Assembly (NCBI GenBank): GCA_041287335.1
Contig: JBEULM010000029.1
Coordinates: 1 to 55,136, forward strand
Reading direction: 5' to 3'
From: Hydrogenobacter sp.
Lineage (GTDB): Bacteria; Aquificota; Aquificia; Aquificales; Aquificaceae
Length of the DNA: 55,136 nucleotides
A program made the translations under genes and the position numbers. Positions 8,451 to 21,124 of this stretch are shown here, in pieces. Every line of letters begins with the position of its first letter. Within the stretch, counting starts at the first letter, position 1. Below the pieces are notes generated by a model. It searched no databases, had not been told where the DNA came from, and saw only the letters and a list, made by a program, of their open reading frames with translations.

Positions 8451-9772
8451 TTGATGTTGCAGTTATAGGCGGTGGAATATCTGGGCTTTCGTTGGCTCAC
8501 CATCTCAAAAAAGCTGGACTTGACATAAAGGTATTTGAAAAGGAAGATTCCTTAGGAGGAAACATACAGAGCGAGTATGTAAACGGCTATCTGTGTGAGC
8601 TTGGACCCCAGACCATACTTGCCGATAATATGGTAGAGAAATTTTTAAAAGATGTAGGTATAGAAGTCCTTTATGCTAACCCATCTTCCAAAAAGAGATA
8701 CATATACAAAAATGGTAAGTTAATACCTCTTCCCATGTCTCCCTTTGAGTTTTTAGTATCACCCCTTATCTCCATCAGTGGAAAGTTGAGGCTTTTAAAA
8801 GAACCTTTCATCCCCAGATCACCAAAAAAAGAGGAAAGTATAGCTCAGTTCGTAAAGAGAAGATTCGGAAGTGAGTTTTTAGAATACATTGTGGCTCCCT
8901 TTATATCGGGAGTTTACGCTGGTAATCCAGAAGAGCTATCCATAAAGTATGCGGTCAGAAAGGTTTACGAGCTGGAAGAAAAGTATGGCAGTGTCATAAA
9001 GGGAGGTATTAAGCTAAAAGCTTTAGGTCCATCCGGAAGGCTTGTCTCTTTTCGTGAAGGAAATGCAGAACTTATAAAGAAGCTATCTGAAGGTCTGGAT
9101 ATTTTTAAAGAGAATGTGGTTTTGAGAATAAGAAGAAAGGATGACGCTTTTATCCTTGACACTAAAGAGGGTAAATTTGGGGCTAAGGCAGTTGCGGTTT
9201 GTACTCCGGCAACCTCAGCAAGTTATCTGCTTAGGGAACTCTCTTGGAGTATATCCGAGGAGTTTGACAAAATTTATTATGCGCCTGTTGTTGTAGTGCA
9301 TGTAGCTGTAGATAGTGGCAGTTTGCCAGAAGGCTTCGGTTTTTTAGTACCAAGAAAGGAAGGCAAAAGGATACTGGGGGTGATCTTTTCCTCACAGCTC
9401 TTTGAGGGGAGAAGCCCTGTAGGTAAGGATTTGATGACAGTTTATCTTGGCGGTGCAACTGATCCTGAGATAATCCAGTATGAAGATGAAGCCATTGCGA
9501 GCGTATTAGAAAGGGAGCTTGGAGAAATCTTAGGCATACAAAATATTGAGATCGTCAAAATTATGCGCTGGAAGAAGGGTATACCTCAGTATACGCTGGG
9601 ATACGGCAAATATCTTCAGCTTGCAAGCTCTATGGAAAAGGAACAGCCGGGGCTTTTCCTCAGCGGTAATTACCTTTATGGGGTTTCCGTTGCTGATTGT
9701 ATAAGAGCCTCTTACGTGGTCGCTGAAAAGATTATGAATTTTCTTAGAGTGAAAGGGAGCGTTGTTGTATAA
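8447..9772 (+). CDS. hemG: Protoporphyrinogen oxidase, HemY/HemG-type flavoprotein
   Basis: A 441-aa FAD amine-oxidase-fold protein. The N-terminal dinucleotide fold is [17 protein letters not shown] followed by the E of VFEKED and the [19 protein letters not shown] loop; the C-terminal FAD motif is [19 protein letters not shown]. This arrangement matches oxygen-dependent-type protoporphyrinogen (or coproporphyrinogen) oxidases of haem synthesis; which porphyrin it uses cannot be told by eye. It overlaps thiG by 4 bases. Confidence 0.85.
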   Translation: MIDVAVIGGGISGLSLAHHLKKAGLDIKVFEKEDSLGGNIQSEYVNGYLCELGPQTILADNMVEKFLKDVGIEVLYANPSSKKRYIYKNGKLIPLPMSPFEFLVSPLISISGKLRLLKEPFIPRSPKKEESIAQFVKRRFGSEFLEYIVAPFISGVYAGNPEELSIKYAVRKVYELEEKYGSVIKGGIKLKALGPSGRLVSFREGNAELIKKLSEGLDIFKENVVLRIRRKDDAFILDTKEGKFGAKAVAVCTPATSASYLLRELSWSISEEFDKIYYAPVVVVHVAVDSGSLPEGFGFLVPRKEGKRILGVIFSSQLFEGRSPVGKDLMTVYLGGATDPEIIQYEDEAIASVLERELGEILGIQNIEIVKIMRWKKGIPQYTLGYGKYLQLASSMEKEQPGLFLSGNYLYGVSVADCIRASYVVAEKIMNFLRVKGSVVV

Positions 9773-9797
9773 TTTAAAAAAATAAGGAGGTCTGAAG

Positions 9798-10451
9798 ATG
9801 CAGTTTTTCTTAGATACGGGAAATGTAGATGAGATAAAGCAAGCCTTGGACTGGGGGATTCTTGACGGTGTAACTACAAATCCCAGCCTTATATCCAAGA
9901 CAGGTAGACCCTTTATGGAAGTAGCTAAAGAAATCGTCAAACTCGTTGACGGACCTGTTAGTCTGGAGACTGTTTCTCTTGATGCTGAAGGCATGGTAAG
10001 AGAAGGAAGGATGCTTTCAGAATTGGGAGATAATGTAGTTGTAAAGATACCTATGACACCTGAAGGTGTTAAGGCTATTCAGGTGCTTGAGTCAGAAGGC
10101 ATACCGGTAAATGTAACACTCGTCTTTTCACCTGCACAAGCCCTAATAGCTGCAAAAGCAGGAGCTACTTTCGTATCACCCTTTATAGGAAGGATAGATG
10201 ATGTGTCTGGTGAAGGAATGAAGCTTATAAGGGAAGTTAGGACCATCTTTGATAATTACGATATAGATACGGAAATAATAGTAGCAAGTGTACGCCATCC
10301 CATGCATGTGGTAGAGGCTGCCCTCATAGGTGCTGATATATGCACTATGCCTTTTGATGTCATGAAAAAACTCTTTAACCATCCTTTGACGGATAAGGGA
10401 ATAGATCTATTTCTCAAAGACTGGGAGAAGGTGCCAGGTAGACCATTCTAA
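9798..10451 (+). CDS. tal: Transaldolase, short (TalC/FSA-like) type
   Basis: A 217-aa TIM-barrel aldolase of the short transaldolase class, moving dihydroxyacetone units between sugar phosphates in the pentose phosphate pathway. The Schiff-base lysine is K83 in [20 protein letters not shown] near residue 24 is the family signature. The start is preceded by AAGGAGGT. It ends the thiS-thiG-hemG-tal run and overlaps the convergent rseP stop by 4 bases. Confidence 0.94.
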   Translation: MQFFLDTGNVDEIKQALDWGILDGVTTNPSLISKTGRPFMEVAKEIVKLVDGPVSLETVSLDAEGMVREGRMLSELGDNVVVKIPMTPEGVKAIQVLESEGIPVNVTLVFSPAQALIAAKAGATFVSPFIGRIDDVSGEGMKLIREVRTIFDNYDIDTEIIVASVRHPMHVVEAALIGADICTMPFDVMKKLFNHPLTDKGIDLFLKDWEKVPGRPF

Positions 10452-11743
10452 ATTCCATTCCCCGTTATGAGTCTTACTATGTCGTTGAGTATAACGAGAG
10501 CAGAAAGAGCTATAATGATAGCAAAGCCCACCCTTTGCCAGTTTTCCTTGAACTTTTGAGATAGAGGTTTCCCTCTCAAGGACTCAATTAAAAACAGCAA
10601 GATGAGACCTCCGTCGAGTACAGGTAAGGGTATGAGGTTAAAAACTGCAAGTTGGACGGATATAAAAGCCATCATACCCAAAAAGGCTATGATACCCTGC
10701 TGAGCCGATTCACCAGCAAGCTGGGCTATAGCTATCGGACCTCCAAGCGTTTTTACGGATATTCCCCCAGTCGCAAGTCCCCATATGGCTTTTAAAGAAA
10801 GCAAAGTAAGGTTCTTTGTCTTTTCAAAACCTTCTAAAAAGGCTTTGTCTACAGGCTCTTTTACGCTCACGATCTGTATACGAGGTGATATACCCAGTAT
10901 AGGGATGCCCGTCTTTTTGTCTTTTATAGGGACAACTACTTTTTCTAAAACTTGCGTTCCCCTTCTGAGCTTCAACTTTACAACATCACCTTTTGTATCT
11001 CTTATGTTTTTTACAGCGTCATACCAACTGCTGATACTCTTTCCATTTACCTCCAGAATTTCATCACCTTCTTTTATACCTACCTGATCTGCAGGACTTT
11101 TAGGAAGGACGTTACCTATTACCGGTTTTATGTATGGTTCAGCGCCAAAGGAACCCGCTTTAGAAAGCTCAACCTTTCCAGAAAGTAATAGCTTTTGATC
11201 TCCCCTAAGAACTACCACATTCCAGTCCTTTTTCAGTATGCTGTTAAGTACCGCATTTTCTACATCCTTCCAAGTGCTAACCTTATTTCCATTTATTTCT
11301 ACAATGATATCGCCTGCCTGCAGTCCTAATTTCTGAGCTGGGCTTTTTTCTGCTATCTGTCCCACAACAGGTTTCTCAAGTACGTAAGATGGTGTAGGTC
11401 TTCCTACTGCATATATGAAGGAAAAGACCAAGATCGCCAAAAGGAAGTTGAAGAGTGGACCTGCGAAAGCTATGAGGATCTTCTGCCAGTTTTTCTTTGA
11501 GGAGAAAGCTCTCGGATCTTCCACTTTTTCTTCTTCACCGTAAAGCTTTACAAATCCCCCTAAAGGCACCGCGGACAACCTGTACTCTGTTTCTCCCCAC
11601 CTTTTTCTCACCAATACTGGACCAAAGCCTATAGAAAAGACCTCCACCCTTACGCCGAAGATCTTAGCAAACAAAAAGTGTCCAAATTCGTGAAACCATA
11701 CAAGCACACCTATAAGAACGAGAAAAGCTAAAAGCGTTTCCAT
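10448..11743 (-). CDS. rseP: RseP-type site-2 zinc metalloprotease
   Basis: A 431-aa intramembrane protease. H18-E19-F-G-H22 in the first membrane helix and [11 protein letters not shown] near residue 370 form the zinc site. Two PDZ domains occupy about residues 110-190 and 200-285, both with the carboxylate-binding loop. Family members cut anti-sigma factors or signal-peptide remnants in the inner membrane. It is last in the clpC-galE-MIP18-V4R-yjbQ-rseP series and starts immediately after the yjbQ stop. Confidence 0.93.
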   Translation of the reverse strand: METLLAFLVLIGVLVWFHEFGHFLFAKIFGVRVEVFSIGFGPVLVRKRWGETEYRLSAVPLGGFVKLYGEEEKVEDPRAFSSKKNWQKILIAFAGPLFNFLLAILVFSFIYAVGRPTPSYVLEKPVVGQIAEKSPAQKLGLQAGDIIVEINGNKVSTWKDVENAVLNSILKKDWNVVVLRGDQKLLLSGKVELSKAGSFGAEPYIKPVIGNVLPKSPADQVGIKEGDEILEVNGKSISSWYDAVKNIRDTKGDVVKLKLRRGTQVLEKVVVPIKDKKTGIPILGISPRIQIVSVKEPVDKAFLEGFEKTKNLTLLSLKAIWGLATGGISVKTLGGPIAIAQLAGESAQQGIIAFLGMMAFISVQLAVFNLIPLPVLDGGLILLFLIESLRGKPLSQKFKENWQRVGFAIIIALSALVILNDIVRLITGNGI

Positions 11744-12148
11744 TTATCTCTCTCCTATTACTTTTACTATCACCTTTCTTTCACGTGGTCCGTCAAACTC
11801 AGCTAAAAATACGGATTCCCATCTGCCAAGCATAAGCTCACCATTCTCAACAGGTATCACCCTTGAGTTCCCTATTATAGCACTTCTAATATGCGCTGCG
11901 GAGTTACCTTCCGAGTGAGCGTAAGAGCGGTCCTCCCAAGGGATGAGCTTTTCCATCGTGTAGGTTATGTCTCTGACTACATCTGGATCTGCACCCTCGT
12001 TTATGAATACTGCCGCTGTTGTATGCGGAACGTATACTATACAAATACCCGACCTTACACCTGACCTTTTGACTTCCTCTTTTACATTTGCGGTAATATT
12101 CACGATACTTGTCCTTTTGGTTGTTCTTATGCTAAAGACTCCCATCAC
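11744..12148 (-). CDS. YjbQ family protein (UPF0047)
   Basis: A 134-aa beta-rich protein with the family motifs VPHTTAAVFINEGADP, HSEGNSAAHIRSAIIG and the C-terminal GRWESVFLAEFDGPR. The conserved His and Glu residues probably bind metal. Some members can make thiamine phosphate weakly in vitro, and the family is sometimes called secondary thiamine-phosphate synthase; the true role is unsettled. It overlaps the V4R gene by 4 bases. Confidence 0.88.
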   Translation of the reverse strand: MMGVFSIRTTKRTSIVNITANVKEEVKRSGVRSGICIVYVPHTTAAVFINEGADPDVVRDITYTMEKLIPWEDRSYAHSEGNSAAHIRSAIIGNSRVIPVENGELMLGRWESVFLAEFDGPRERKVIVKVIGER

Positions 12149-12630
12149 TTCTGCGTTATCTTAAATACACACTTATCATTACCTTGCGCTTTGCACTTTA
12201 TCTCTTTAACTTCAAACCTTTTATCAAGAAGTGCGCTCAGAAACCCTTCAAAGAAGCCAGCCATAGGCTCGCACACAGGATTTTTGCTCTTTCCTATAGC
12301 CTCTACAAGTATGGAACCTTCAACTTTTATCTCCATGGTATCTATGTCGTACTCAAAGATATCTAAAAGCCTTGAAGACTCAGCTATAACGGTGAGTATC
12401 TCAAGAGCTTCATCAAGCCTGTCAGTATAAACACCATACCTCTCTTTAAGTATTTTAGCTCCCTTTTTGCCTCCATAACTTGCAGCTCTCTTTATTACCT
12501 TCTCAATGCCTAACTTGGAAAGCTTGTGAAGATCCCTATAACCGTCTATAAGAGCTGCACGGTGTATAAGTACAGACTCTCTCTCGATAGCTTCAGCCAA
12601 GGCGCGAAACTTATCCCTCAAATATTCCAT
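12145..12630 (-). CDS. V4R-domain protein (4-vinyl-reductase-like small-molecule sensor domain)
   Basis: A 161-aa protein. The first half is helical and charged; the second half (about 85-160) ends in the pattern EIKCKAQGNDKCVFKI, typical of V4R domains, where the two cysteines often bind metal or a ligand. It has no DNA-binding or kinase domain, so it would act as a stand-alone binding protein. The ligand is unknown. It overlaps the MIP18-family gene by 13 bases and yjbQ by 4 bases, so tight co-expression is likely. Confidence 0.7.
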   Translation of the reverse strand: MEYLRDKFRALAEAIERESVLIHRAALIDGYRDLHKLSKLGIEKVIKRAASYGGKKGAKILKERYGVYTDRLDEALEILTVIAESSRLLDIFEYDIDTMEIKVEGSILVEAIGKSKNPVCEPMAGFFEGFLSALLDKRFEVKEIKCKAQGNDKCVFKITQK

Positions 12631-12926
12631 CCCATACTCCTGAGCCGTTCTTTCCCTTCCTCAGATATTTTATCTTTATTCCATGCAGGTTCAAAGACAA
12701 AGTTTACGACAACGTCCTTAAGCTCTGGAAAACTTTTGAGTATATATTCCCTTATGTACTGTGCAAAGTAAGACTTTGCTGGACAACCCTGGACTGTAAG
12801 TGTCATGTCTATGTATGCGATGTTATCCTTCACAACTATCCCGTAAACCAATCCAAGATTAATTATATCCAGAGGTATTTCCGGATCTCTCACCTCTTTT
12901 AATCTCTCGTAAATTTCCAGCTCCAT
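12618..12926 (-). CDS. MIP18/DUF59 family iron-sulfur assembly protein
   Basis: A 102-aa protein with VRDPEIPLDIINLGLVYGI at the start of the domain and TVQGCPAKSYF holding the conserved cysteine of SufT/PaaD-type proteins. Such proteins help mature Fe-S clusters or deliver them to targets. It lies 7 bases after galE and overlaps the V4R gene. No suf or isc genes are in the window. Confidence 0.88.
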   Translation of the reverse strand: MELEIYERLKEVRDPEIPLDIINLGLVYGIVVKDNIAYIDMTLTVQGCPAKSYFAQYIREYILKSFPELKDVVVNFVFEPAWNKDKISEEGKERLRSMGWNI

Positions 12927-12933
12927 AGCTTAT

Positions 12934-16387
<3,454 letters not shown>

Positions 16388-16411
16388 CTTTCACACCTCA
16401 CTTATTTAATA

Positions 16412-16439
16412 AAGATATGTGAGCATTACAGTTTGGCAA
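16412..16439 (-). promoter_or_regulatory. Promoter of clpC
   Basis: Minus strand TTGCCA (16434-16439), 16-base spacer, TATCTT (16412-16417). Its -35 hexamer lies on the same bases as the -35 of the divergent icd promoter. Confidence 0.5.
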
Positions 16440-16462
16440 TGGCAAAACCCGAGTGCTAAAAT
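16433..16462 (+). promoter_or_regulatory. Promoter of icd
   Basis: TTGGCA (16433-16438), 18-base spacer, TAAAAT (16457-16462), followed by the AGGAGAGG ribosome-binding site (16471-16478). Confidence 0.55.
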
Positions 16463-16486
16463 ACTAAATAAGGAGAGGTGAATGCG

Positions 16487-17752
16487 ATGGTAAAAATGGA
16501 CAACCTTTACAGATGGGAAGGAAGCGTGAAACTGCCTCAGGAAGGCAAATTTATAAAATTGAAGCAAGACAAGAGTATAGAAGTGCCAGACTTTCCTATA
16601 ATACCCTTCATTGAGGGTGACGGTATAGGGGCTGAGATCATGCCTGCTATGATACACATCGTTAATGTGGCGGTAGAAAAAGCTTACGGTGGATCAAAGG
16701 GTATATATTGGGTGGAACTTTTAGCCGGGGATAAAGCTGAGGAAAAGACAGGCAAAAGGATGCCCGAAGAAACTTTAGATTTTTTAAAGCAAGCTATAGT
16801 AGGTATAAAAGGACCACTTGGTACACCTGTAGGAAAGGGAGGCAAATCTCTGAATGCCATTTTGCGTCAGTCTATGGACTTTTATTCTGCGATAAGACCA
16901 GTTTACTGGCTCGGACAACCCGCACCTATACCTGATCCCGAAAGGGTTAATGTTGCTATCTTTAGGGAAAATTCAGATGATGTTTATATGGGTATAGAGT
17001 ATATGCCAAAAGCGGAAAACACGCAAAAGATCAGGAAGTTCCTGATTGAAGAAATGGGGATATCCGAGTACGCCCTTCCTGAAGATTGTGGTATAACAGT
17101 AAAACCTATGAGCGAGTATAAAACAAAAAGGCACGTAAGAAAAGCCCTAAAGTGGGCGTTGGAAAACAACAAAAAGGTAGTAGCGGTTGTAGGGAAGGGG
17201 AACATAATGAAAGCTACTGAAGGTGCTTTTATGAACTGGGCTTTTGAAGTAGCCAAAGAGCCTGAATTTAAAGGCAAGGTCATAACGGAAGGTGAACTTA
17301 AAGAAGGGCAGGTACTTATGGTGAAGGTGATCACCGATCAGATGCTTATGCAACTTGTACTCAAGCCTGAGGCTTACGATGTGATAGTAACCCAAAACTT
17401 GAACGGGGATTACATATCGGATCTCGCATCAGCCCTCGTTGGAGGTCCCGGATTTGTCCCAAGTGGAAACATAGGTGATGGATATGCCCTTTTTGAAAGT
17501 ACACACGGAACAGCCTACGATATAGCTGGTAAAGGTATAGCAAACCCCCTATCTTTGACACTTTCAGGTGCGATGATGCTTGAATACTTAGGTTGGAGAA
17601 AAGCCTCTGAATTTATATACAGAGCTGTGAGAACTGCGATAAATGACAGACTTGGAACTCCCGATATAGCGAACGGATTTAGAAAACAGGGAATACAAGC
17701 AAAAGAGCTATCCACTTCAGAGTTTGCTAAAGCTATAGCTGAAAGGATTTAG
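16487..17752 (+). CDS. icd: NADP-type isocitrate dehydrogenase
   Basis: A 421-aa enzyme interconverting isocitrate and 2-oxoglutarate. In autotrophic Aquificales it works in the carboxylating direction in the reductive TCA cycle (family and lineage knowledge, not visible here). Motifs: FIEGDGIGAEI near residue 30, SLNAILRQSMDFYSAIRP substrate segment, and DIAGKGIANPLS with ESTHGTAYD in the cofactor region. The ATG at 16487 is 8 bases from AGGAGAGG; a GTG at 16478 is too close to that site. The 3' end overlaps the convergent Wzt-like gene by 36 bases. Confidence 0.95.
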   Translation: MVKMDNLYRWEGSVKLPQEGKFIKLKQDKSIEVPDFPIIPFIEGDGIGAEIMPAMIHIVNVAVEKAYGGSKGIYWVELLAGDKAEEKTGKRMPEETLDFLKQAIVGIKGPLGTPVGKGGKSLNAILRQSMDFYSAIRPVYWLGQPAPIPDPERVNVAIFRENSDDVYMGIEYMPKAENTQKIRKFLIEEMGISEYALPEDCGITVKPMSEYKTKRHVRKALKWALENNKKVVAVVGKGNIMKATEGAFMNWAFEVAKEPEFKGKVITEGELKEGQVLMVKVITDQMLMQLVLKPEAYDVIVTQNLNGDYISDLASALVGGPGFVPSGNIGDGYALFESTHGTAYDIAGKGIANPLSLTLSGAMMLEYLGWRKASEFIYRAVRTAINDRLGTPDIANGFRKQGIQAKELSTSEFAKAIAERI

Positions 17753-18895
17753 CTCTATACTCCCTTTTATTTTGAATATACCGAGATCTGTGACGGACTC
17801 TTTGGGTACATCAAAGGGCAGGCTTTTTACATCGTAAATTACTGTAGCGGTCTCATCAAGCAGATAGGCATCAGCAAAGTACCTACCGTGCAGAAGAGGA
17901 AAATCTTCAAAGGAAAACACTACATCAGTGCTATCTTCTACGATCACATCAATACTTTCGTGTTTGGTAGAATATACGCTGAGTAGTATATTGTCATTTC
18001 TCCTAAAGAGCAAGGCAAGTACAACCTTCTCTTTTTTGTTTGATCTGACTCTTAACCAAGCCCTGAACGTTTCTCCCGGTTTTATCTCTTGATGAGAGAT
18101 CTTAAAATCCTCTATATACGCGTGGGTCAGGTTAGCTCTGTGTATCTCCATTTGTTCTTGGTCCATTTTGTCCTTTTCTCTCATGTAGTCCTCGTACTCT
18201 TTGACTACGGAAAAGGGATCACCCTCCATCTGTATCTTACCGTCTTTTAGCCACACAGCCCTGTCACATACATTGGTTATCTGATAGGTGGAATGTGTTG
18301 TGAATATAAGTGTTCCGCCCCTCTCTTTAAATTCCCTGATCTTATCAAAGGATTTTTTTTGGAAATGTATGTCACCCACAGAAAGAGCCTCATCTATTAC
18401 AAAAACTTCGGGATTTAAAGCTATCATCACGGAAAAAGCAAGCCTGACTACCATTCCCGTTGAGTAAGTTTTTATAGGTTGATACAAAAAGTCACCCAGT
18501 TCGGAAAATTCCCTTATAAAGTCAAGCCTCCTGTCTATCTCGCTTTTGGAAAGTCCATTCAAGGATGCGTACATGTATGCATTTTCTACACCGGTAAACT
18601 CGGGATGAAAACCTGCACCAAGTTCCAGTATAGCACAAACTCTTCCAAATACTTTTACCTCTCCTAAGGTAGGTTGCTGTATGCCCGATATGATAGAAAG
18701 TAGGGTACTTTTTCCAGCACCGTTTTCTCCAACAATACCGAGCGCTTCTCCTTTTCTCACTTTAAGATTTATATCCTTTAGAGCCACTTTTTCATAGCTG
18801 AGGTTCTTCCTAAGGAGTATTTCAAAAAGCCTGTCCGCAGGCTTTCTGTACACCTTATAAACTTTTGATACACCCTTTAGTTCTATTATATGCAT
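17717..18895 (-). CDS. Wzt-type polysaccharide ABC transporter ATPase with C-terminal binding domain
   Basis: A 392-aa protein. Residues 1-~245 form an ABC ATPase: Walker A GENGAGKS, signature YSTGMVVRLAF, Walker B VFVIDEAL, and the H-loop in FTTHSTYQI. Residues ~270-390 resemble the Wzt C-terminal beta-sandwich that binds the cap of O-antigen-type glycans. The frame extends upstream to 18991, but those codons belong to the left end of element C, and MHIIELKGVSKVY at 18895 is the normal start. No Wzm permease, glycosyltransferase or other transport gene is next to it. Confidence 0.88.
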   Translation of the reverse strand: MHIIELKGVSKVYKVYRKPADRLFEILLRKNLSYEKVALKDINLKVRKGEALGIVGENGAGKSTLLSIISGIQQPTLGEVKVFGRVCAILELGAGFHPEFTGVENAYMYASLNGLSKSEIDRRLDFIREFSELGDFLYQPIKTYSTGMVVRLAFSVMIALNPEVFVIDEALSVGDIHFQKKSFDKIREFKERGGTLIFTTHSTYQITNVCDRAVWLKDGKIQMEGDPFSVVKEYEDYMREKDKMDQEQMEIHRANLTHAYIEDFKISHQEIKPGETFRAWLRVRSNKKEKVVLALLFRRNDNILLSVYSTKHESIDVIVEDSTDVVFSFEDFPLLHGRYFADAYLLDETATVIYDVKSLPFDVPKESVTDLGIFKIKGSIELNPFSYSFSKL

Positions 18896-18980
18896 GCTAT
18901 AAATGCTTATTTTAACCCAACTCAGCAAGAAGTCCCCCACTTCTACTTTGTAAGTGGGGGATGAATTGCCTATTTTTCTC

Positions 18981-19009
18981 TTGACGAACAATAAGTTTCG
19001 GTGTAAATT
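18981..19009 (+). promoter_or_regulatory. Promoter of omega-RNA copy C
   Basis: TTGACG (18981-18986), 17-base spacer, TAAATT (19004-19009), at the same position relative to the left-end hairpin as in element B. Confidence 0.6.
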
Positions 19010-19015
19010 ATTATC

Positions 19016-19144
19016 GCTATGAAAAGATGGGCTTGCTCACCTTACGAGCAGTAGGGCAGGAACTGTCCGAACTCAAGCCTGTGGAGGAGCTAAAAGCTCC
19101 GTTGAAGCAGGAAGCTACACCTTCTATAAGGTGGAGTAGTTCAC
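19016..19144 (+). ncRNA. Stand-alone omega-RNA-like gene, copy C
   Basis: P1 GCTC/GAGC (19035-19038/19046-19049), P2 GGGCAG/CTGTCC (19054-19059/19063-19068, loop GAA), P3 GGAGC/GCTCC (19086-19090/19096-19100), and P4 CTACACCTT/AAGGTGGAG (19115-19123/19128-19136, 8 of 9 pairs). P2, P3 and P4 all differ from copy A, yet pairing is kept. The conserved box TGAAGCAGGAAG is present. The flank that would serve as guide starts at 19145 and is antisense to the end of the DinG-like gene. Confidence 0.7.
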
Positions 19145-19145
19145 T

Positions 19146-21032
19146 CTATACACAATTCAGAGTCTTTATCTTTATGCCCAGCTCCTCTACCGCTCTGTGA
19201 AATTCTTTAAATTTGAATATCCTTCTGTCGCACAATACTATGGTTCCACTGTCATCTTTGCTTCTGATAAGCCTGCCTATACCTTGCTTGAACTTTATAA
19301 GAGCCTTCCGTTTTTGATACTCAAAGGGATCTTCTCCTACAGATTTGAGGAATCTCAGCCTGTGGAAGGTTACAGGATCTTCCGGACTCTCAAAAGGAAG
19401 CTTTGCCATCAAAAGTCCTTTCTTACCTTTCACATCAACACCAAACCACAAGCTGTCAAATCCAGCAAGAGCTTTTATTCTGCCCTCTCTGAGATCCTCT
19501 AAGATCTTAGAAAGATTATCTTCTCCCTGAAAAACCAATCCATCTTCATTTTCAAAGAGCTTTCTGTGTTCTTTGTTAGTTAGTAGAATTAGAAGCTTAT
19601 CATAAAGTGTTCTAAGGTATTTATAAGCCCTTACAAGACAGTTCTTCCAATTTTCTTCTCTTGGATCAACCTTATACACTAAAAAATTGACCTTATGGTA
19701 CGGTAGCGTGTGTTCAAGTTCGTAATACTCCCCTTTTATACCAAGAGTTTTTTCTAAATCTACGGGATGAGCTGTAGCCGATGTGATAATAACAGCCTTA
19801 TAGCTATTAAAATCCGTAAAGTTTACTGGAAATACTGGAAAACATTCTATCCTGTAGTTGTAAGTGCCGAGCTTTTTACTCCAATTTCTGCTTACCATAA
19901 AGCCAATTTGAGGATTTTCTTCCTTCATGAGCTTGAAAAATTCTTTCAACTTCAAAATCCTTCTGCTAAGTAGTTCGTAACTTTTTAGCTTCTTCAAAAA
20001 ATTTTCTTCCTCCTGACTCATTTCATCATAGTTGGACTTTAGCTCTATATAGTCTTCCCATGCGATCATACCGCTTTTCAGAAGGTAATCTTTGAGATTT
20101 AAGCTCACGAAAAGCCTATCTTTCAAAAAACTCAAAATGCTGTGAGTTACCTCTTCTTTTATGCGGGAGTAAAGTGATAAGATAGGCATGATTATACGTT
20201 TTTCAAACTCTTGCGCATAAGGGAGCGGGCTTTCAAGAGGTACTTGATCTTTATCTTGTTTGAAAAGGGTTTCAAAGTTATGTATAAAAAAACTTTCCAG
20301 ATCAACATCCGCAGACGGTAAAAACTCCCTTATCTTTCCGAGAATATCTACCCTTAGCGTGTAGAGAGATATCCCGACTGTTAGGCTACTTGTTGCGTAT
20401 CTATCAAGCTCATGAGCCTCATCAATTACGAGGACTCTCTCTTGTGTATTTTCAAACTCCTTAAGACTCAAAAGGGCGTGGTTTATAACGAGAATATCCG
20501 CAGATTTTTCAAGTCTCTTTAGCCTTCCCCAGTAGTAGCAATCGCGCTTGTACCTACAAAGGTTTCTATAGTGCGAAGTGCAATAATCCCCATCAATACA
20601 AAGCTTCTCTTTTAGTTCTGCATTAAGATTCACAAATTCAAAATCTCCATCCCATCCTGAATTTATCGCCTCCTCAATTTGGGGAATTTCCACCCTTTCA
20701 GTATAGTATCTGTCCAAACACAGGTAATTGGACATTCCCTTTATTATCAGATAACTCACATCACGCCCAGTTATATAATGAACGTAACTCCTAAGGACTT
20801 CTATATCTCTTCTGAGCTGTTCCTGTAAAAGCTTAGTACCTGTAGAGATTATAGCTTTCTGTCCTTTTTCTATAAGCGGTATCAAATACCCATAAGTTTT
20901 TCCTGTACCGGTAGGTGCCTGAACTATCTTAATACCCCCCTCCTCTATTGCTGAAAAAACTATTTCAAAAAACCTTTCCTGAACCCTTCTTCTCTCAAGC
21001 CCTTTTTGTAATAAAAATTCATACAAAACCAC
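19146..21032 (-). CDS. DinG/XPD-like superfamily 2 DNA helicase
   Basis: A 628-aa helicase. Walker A APTGTGKT (residues 39-46), STGTKLLQEQL motif Ia, DEAH box VIDEAHELD (about 212), and C-terminal motifs AGFDSLWFGVDV and QGIGRLIRS. Cysteines C105, C145, C151, C159 and C165 between motifs Ia and II fit the Fe-S cluster domain of DinG and XPD. It probably resolves R-loops, forks or G-quadruplexes. There is no N-terminal exonuclease domain. The stop codon (19146-19148) lies two bases from the right end of element C. It follows the ribbon-helix-helix gene on the same strand after a 92-base gap with no clear feature. Confidence 0.88.
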   Translation of the reverse strand: MVLYEFLLQKGLERRRVQERFFEIVFSAIEEGGIKIVQAPTGTGKTYGYLIPLIEKGQKAIISTGTKLLQEQLRRDIEVLRSYVHYITGRDVSYLIIKGMSNYLCLDRYYTERVEIPQIEEAINSGWDGDFEFVNLNAELKEKLCIDGDYCTSHYRNLCRYKRDCYYWGRLKRLEKSADILVINHALLSLKEFENTQERVLVIDEAHELDRYATSSLTVGISLYTLRVDILGKIREFLPSADVDLESFFIHNFETLFKQDKDQVPLESPLPYAQEFEKRIIMPILSLYSRIKEEVTHSILSFLKDRLFVSLNLKDYLLKSGMIAWEDYIELKSNYDEMSQEEENFLKKLKSYELLSRRILKLKEFFKLMKEENPQIGFMVSRNWSKKLGTYNYRIECFPVFPVNFTDFNSYKAVIITSATAHPVDLEKTLGIKGEYYELEHTLPYHKVNFLVYKVDPREENWKNCLVRAYKYLRTLYDKLLILLTNKEHRKLFENEDGLVFQGEDNLSKILEDLREGRIKALAGFDSLWFGVDVKGKKGLLMAKLPFESPEDPVTFHRLRFLKSVGEDPFEYQKRKALIKFKQGIGRLIRSKDDSGTIVLCDRRIFKFKEFHRAVEELGIKIKTLNCV

Positions 21033-21124
21033 AGCTTATTATATGATATATAAAAAAATAAATAGCCTAAGATAGTAAGAGGAGTCTTAAAGTTCCTTGA
21101 TTTTTTTAGGGCAACTGAATAAGG

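Larger units (their letters stand above)
18934..19144 (+). mobile_element. TnpB-less IS200/IS605-type element C
   Basis: About 210 bases. The left end is a hairpin CCCCCACTT/AAGTGGGGG (18934-18942/18952-18960), followed by ATGAA and, 20 bases after the hairpin, a promoter. This is the same arrangement as element B. The right end matches copy A and ends TTCAC at 19144. The TnpB C-terminal frame can still be read in it (GLAHLTSSRAGT). Nothing of the nuclease body is left: only ~25 bases separate the -10 box from the right-end RNA. Confidence 0.78.

Noticed and set aside
17717-18991. Long start for the Wzt-like protein at 18991.
   Set aside because: The extra 32 codons are the left-end hairpin of element C; the ATG at 18895 gives the family N-terminus.
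19021-19056. Tiny frames of 11-12 codons in copies B and C (ending in the same TAG after Ser-Pro-Tyr-Glu) as conserved micropeptides.
   Set aside because: The shared residues are explained by the conserved P1 stem; there is no ribosome site, and the rest of the peptides differ.
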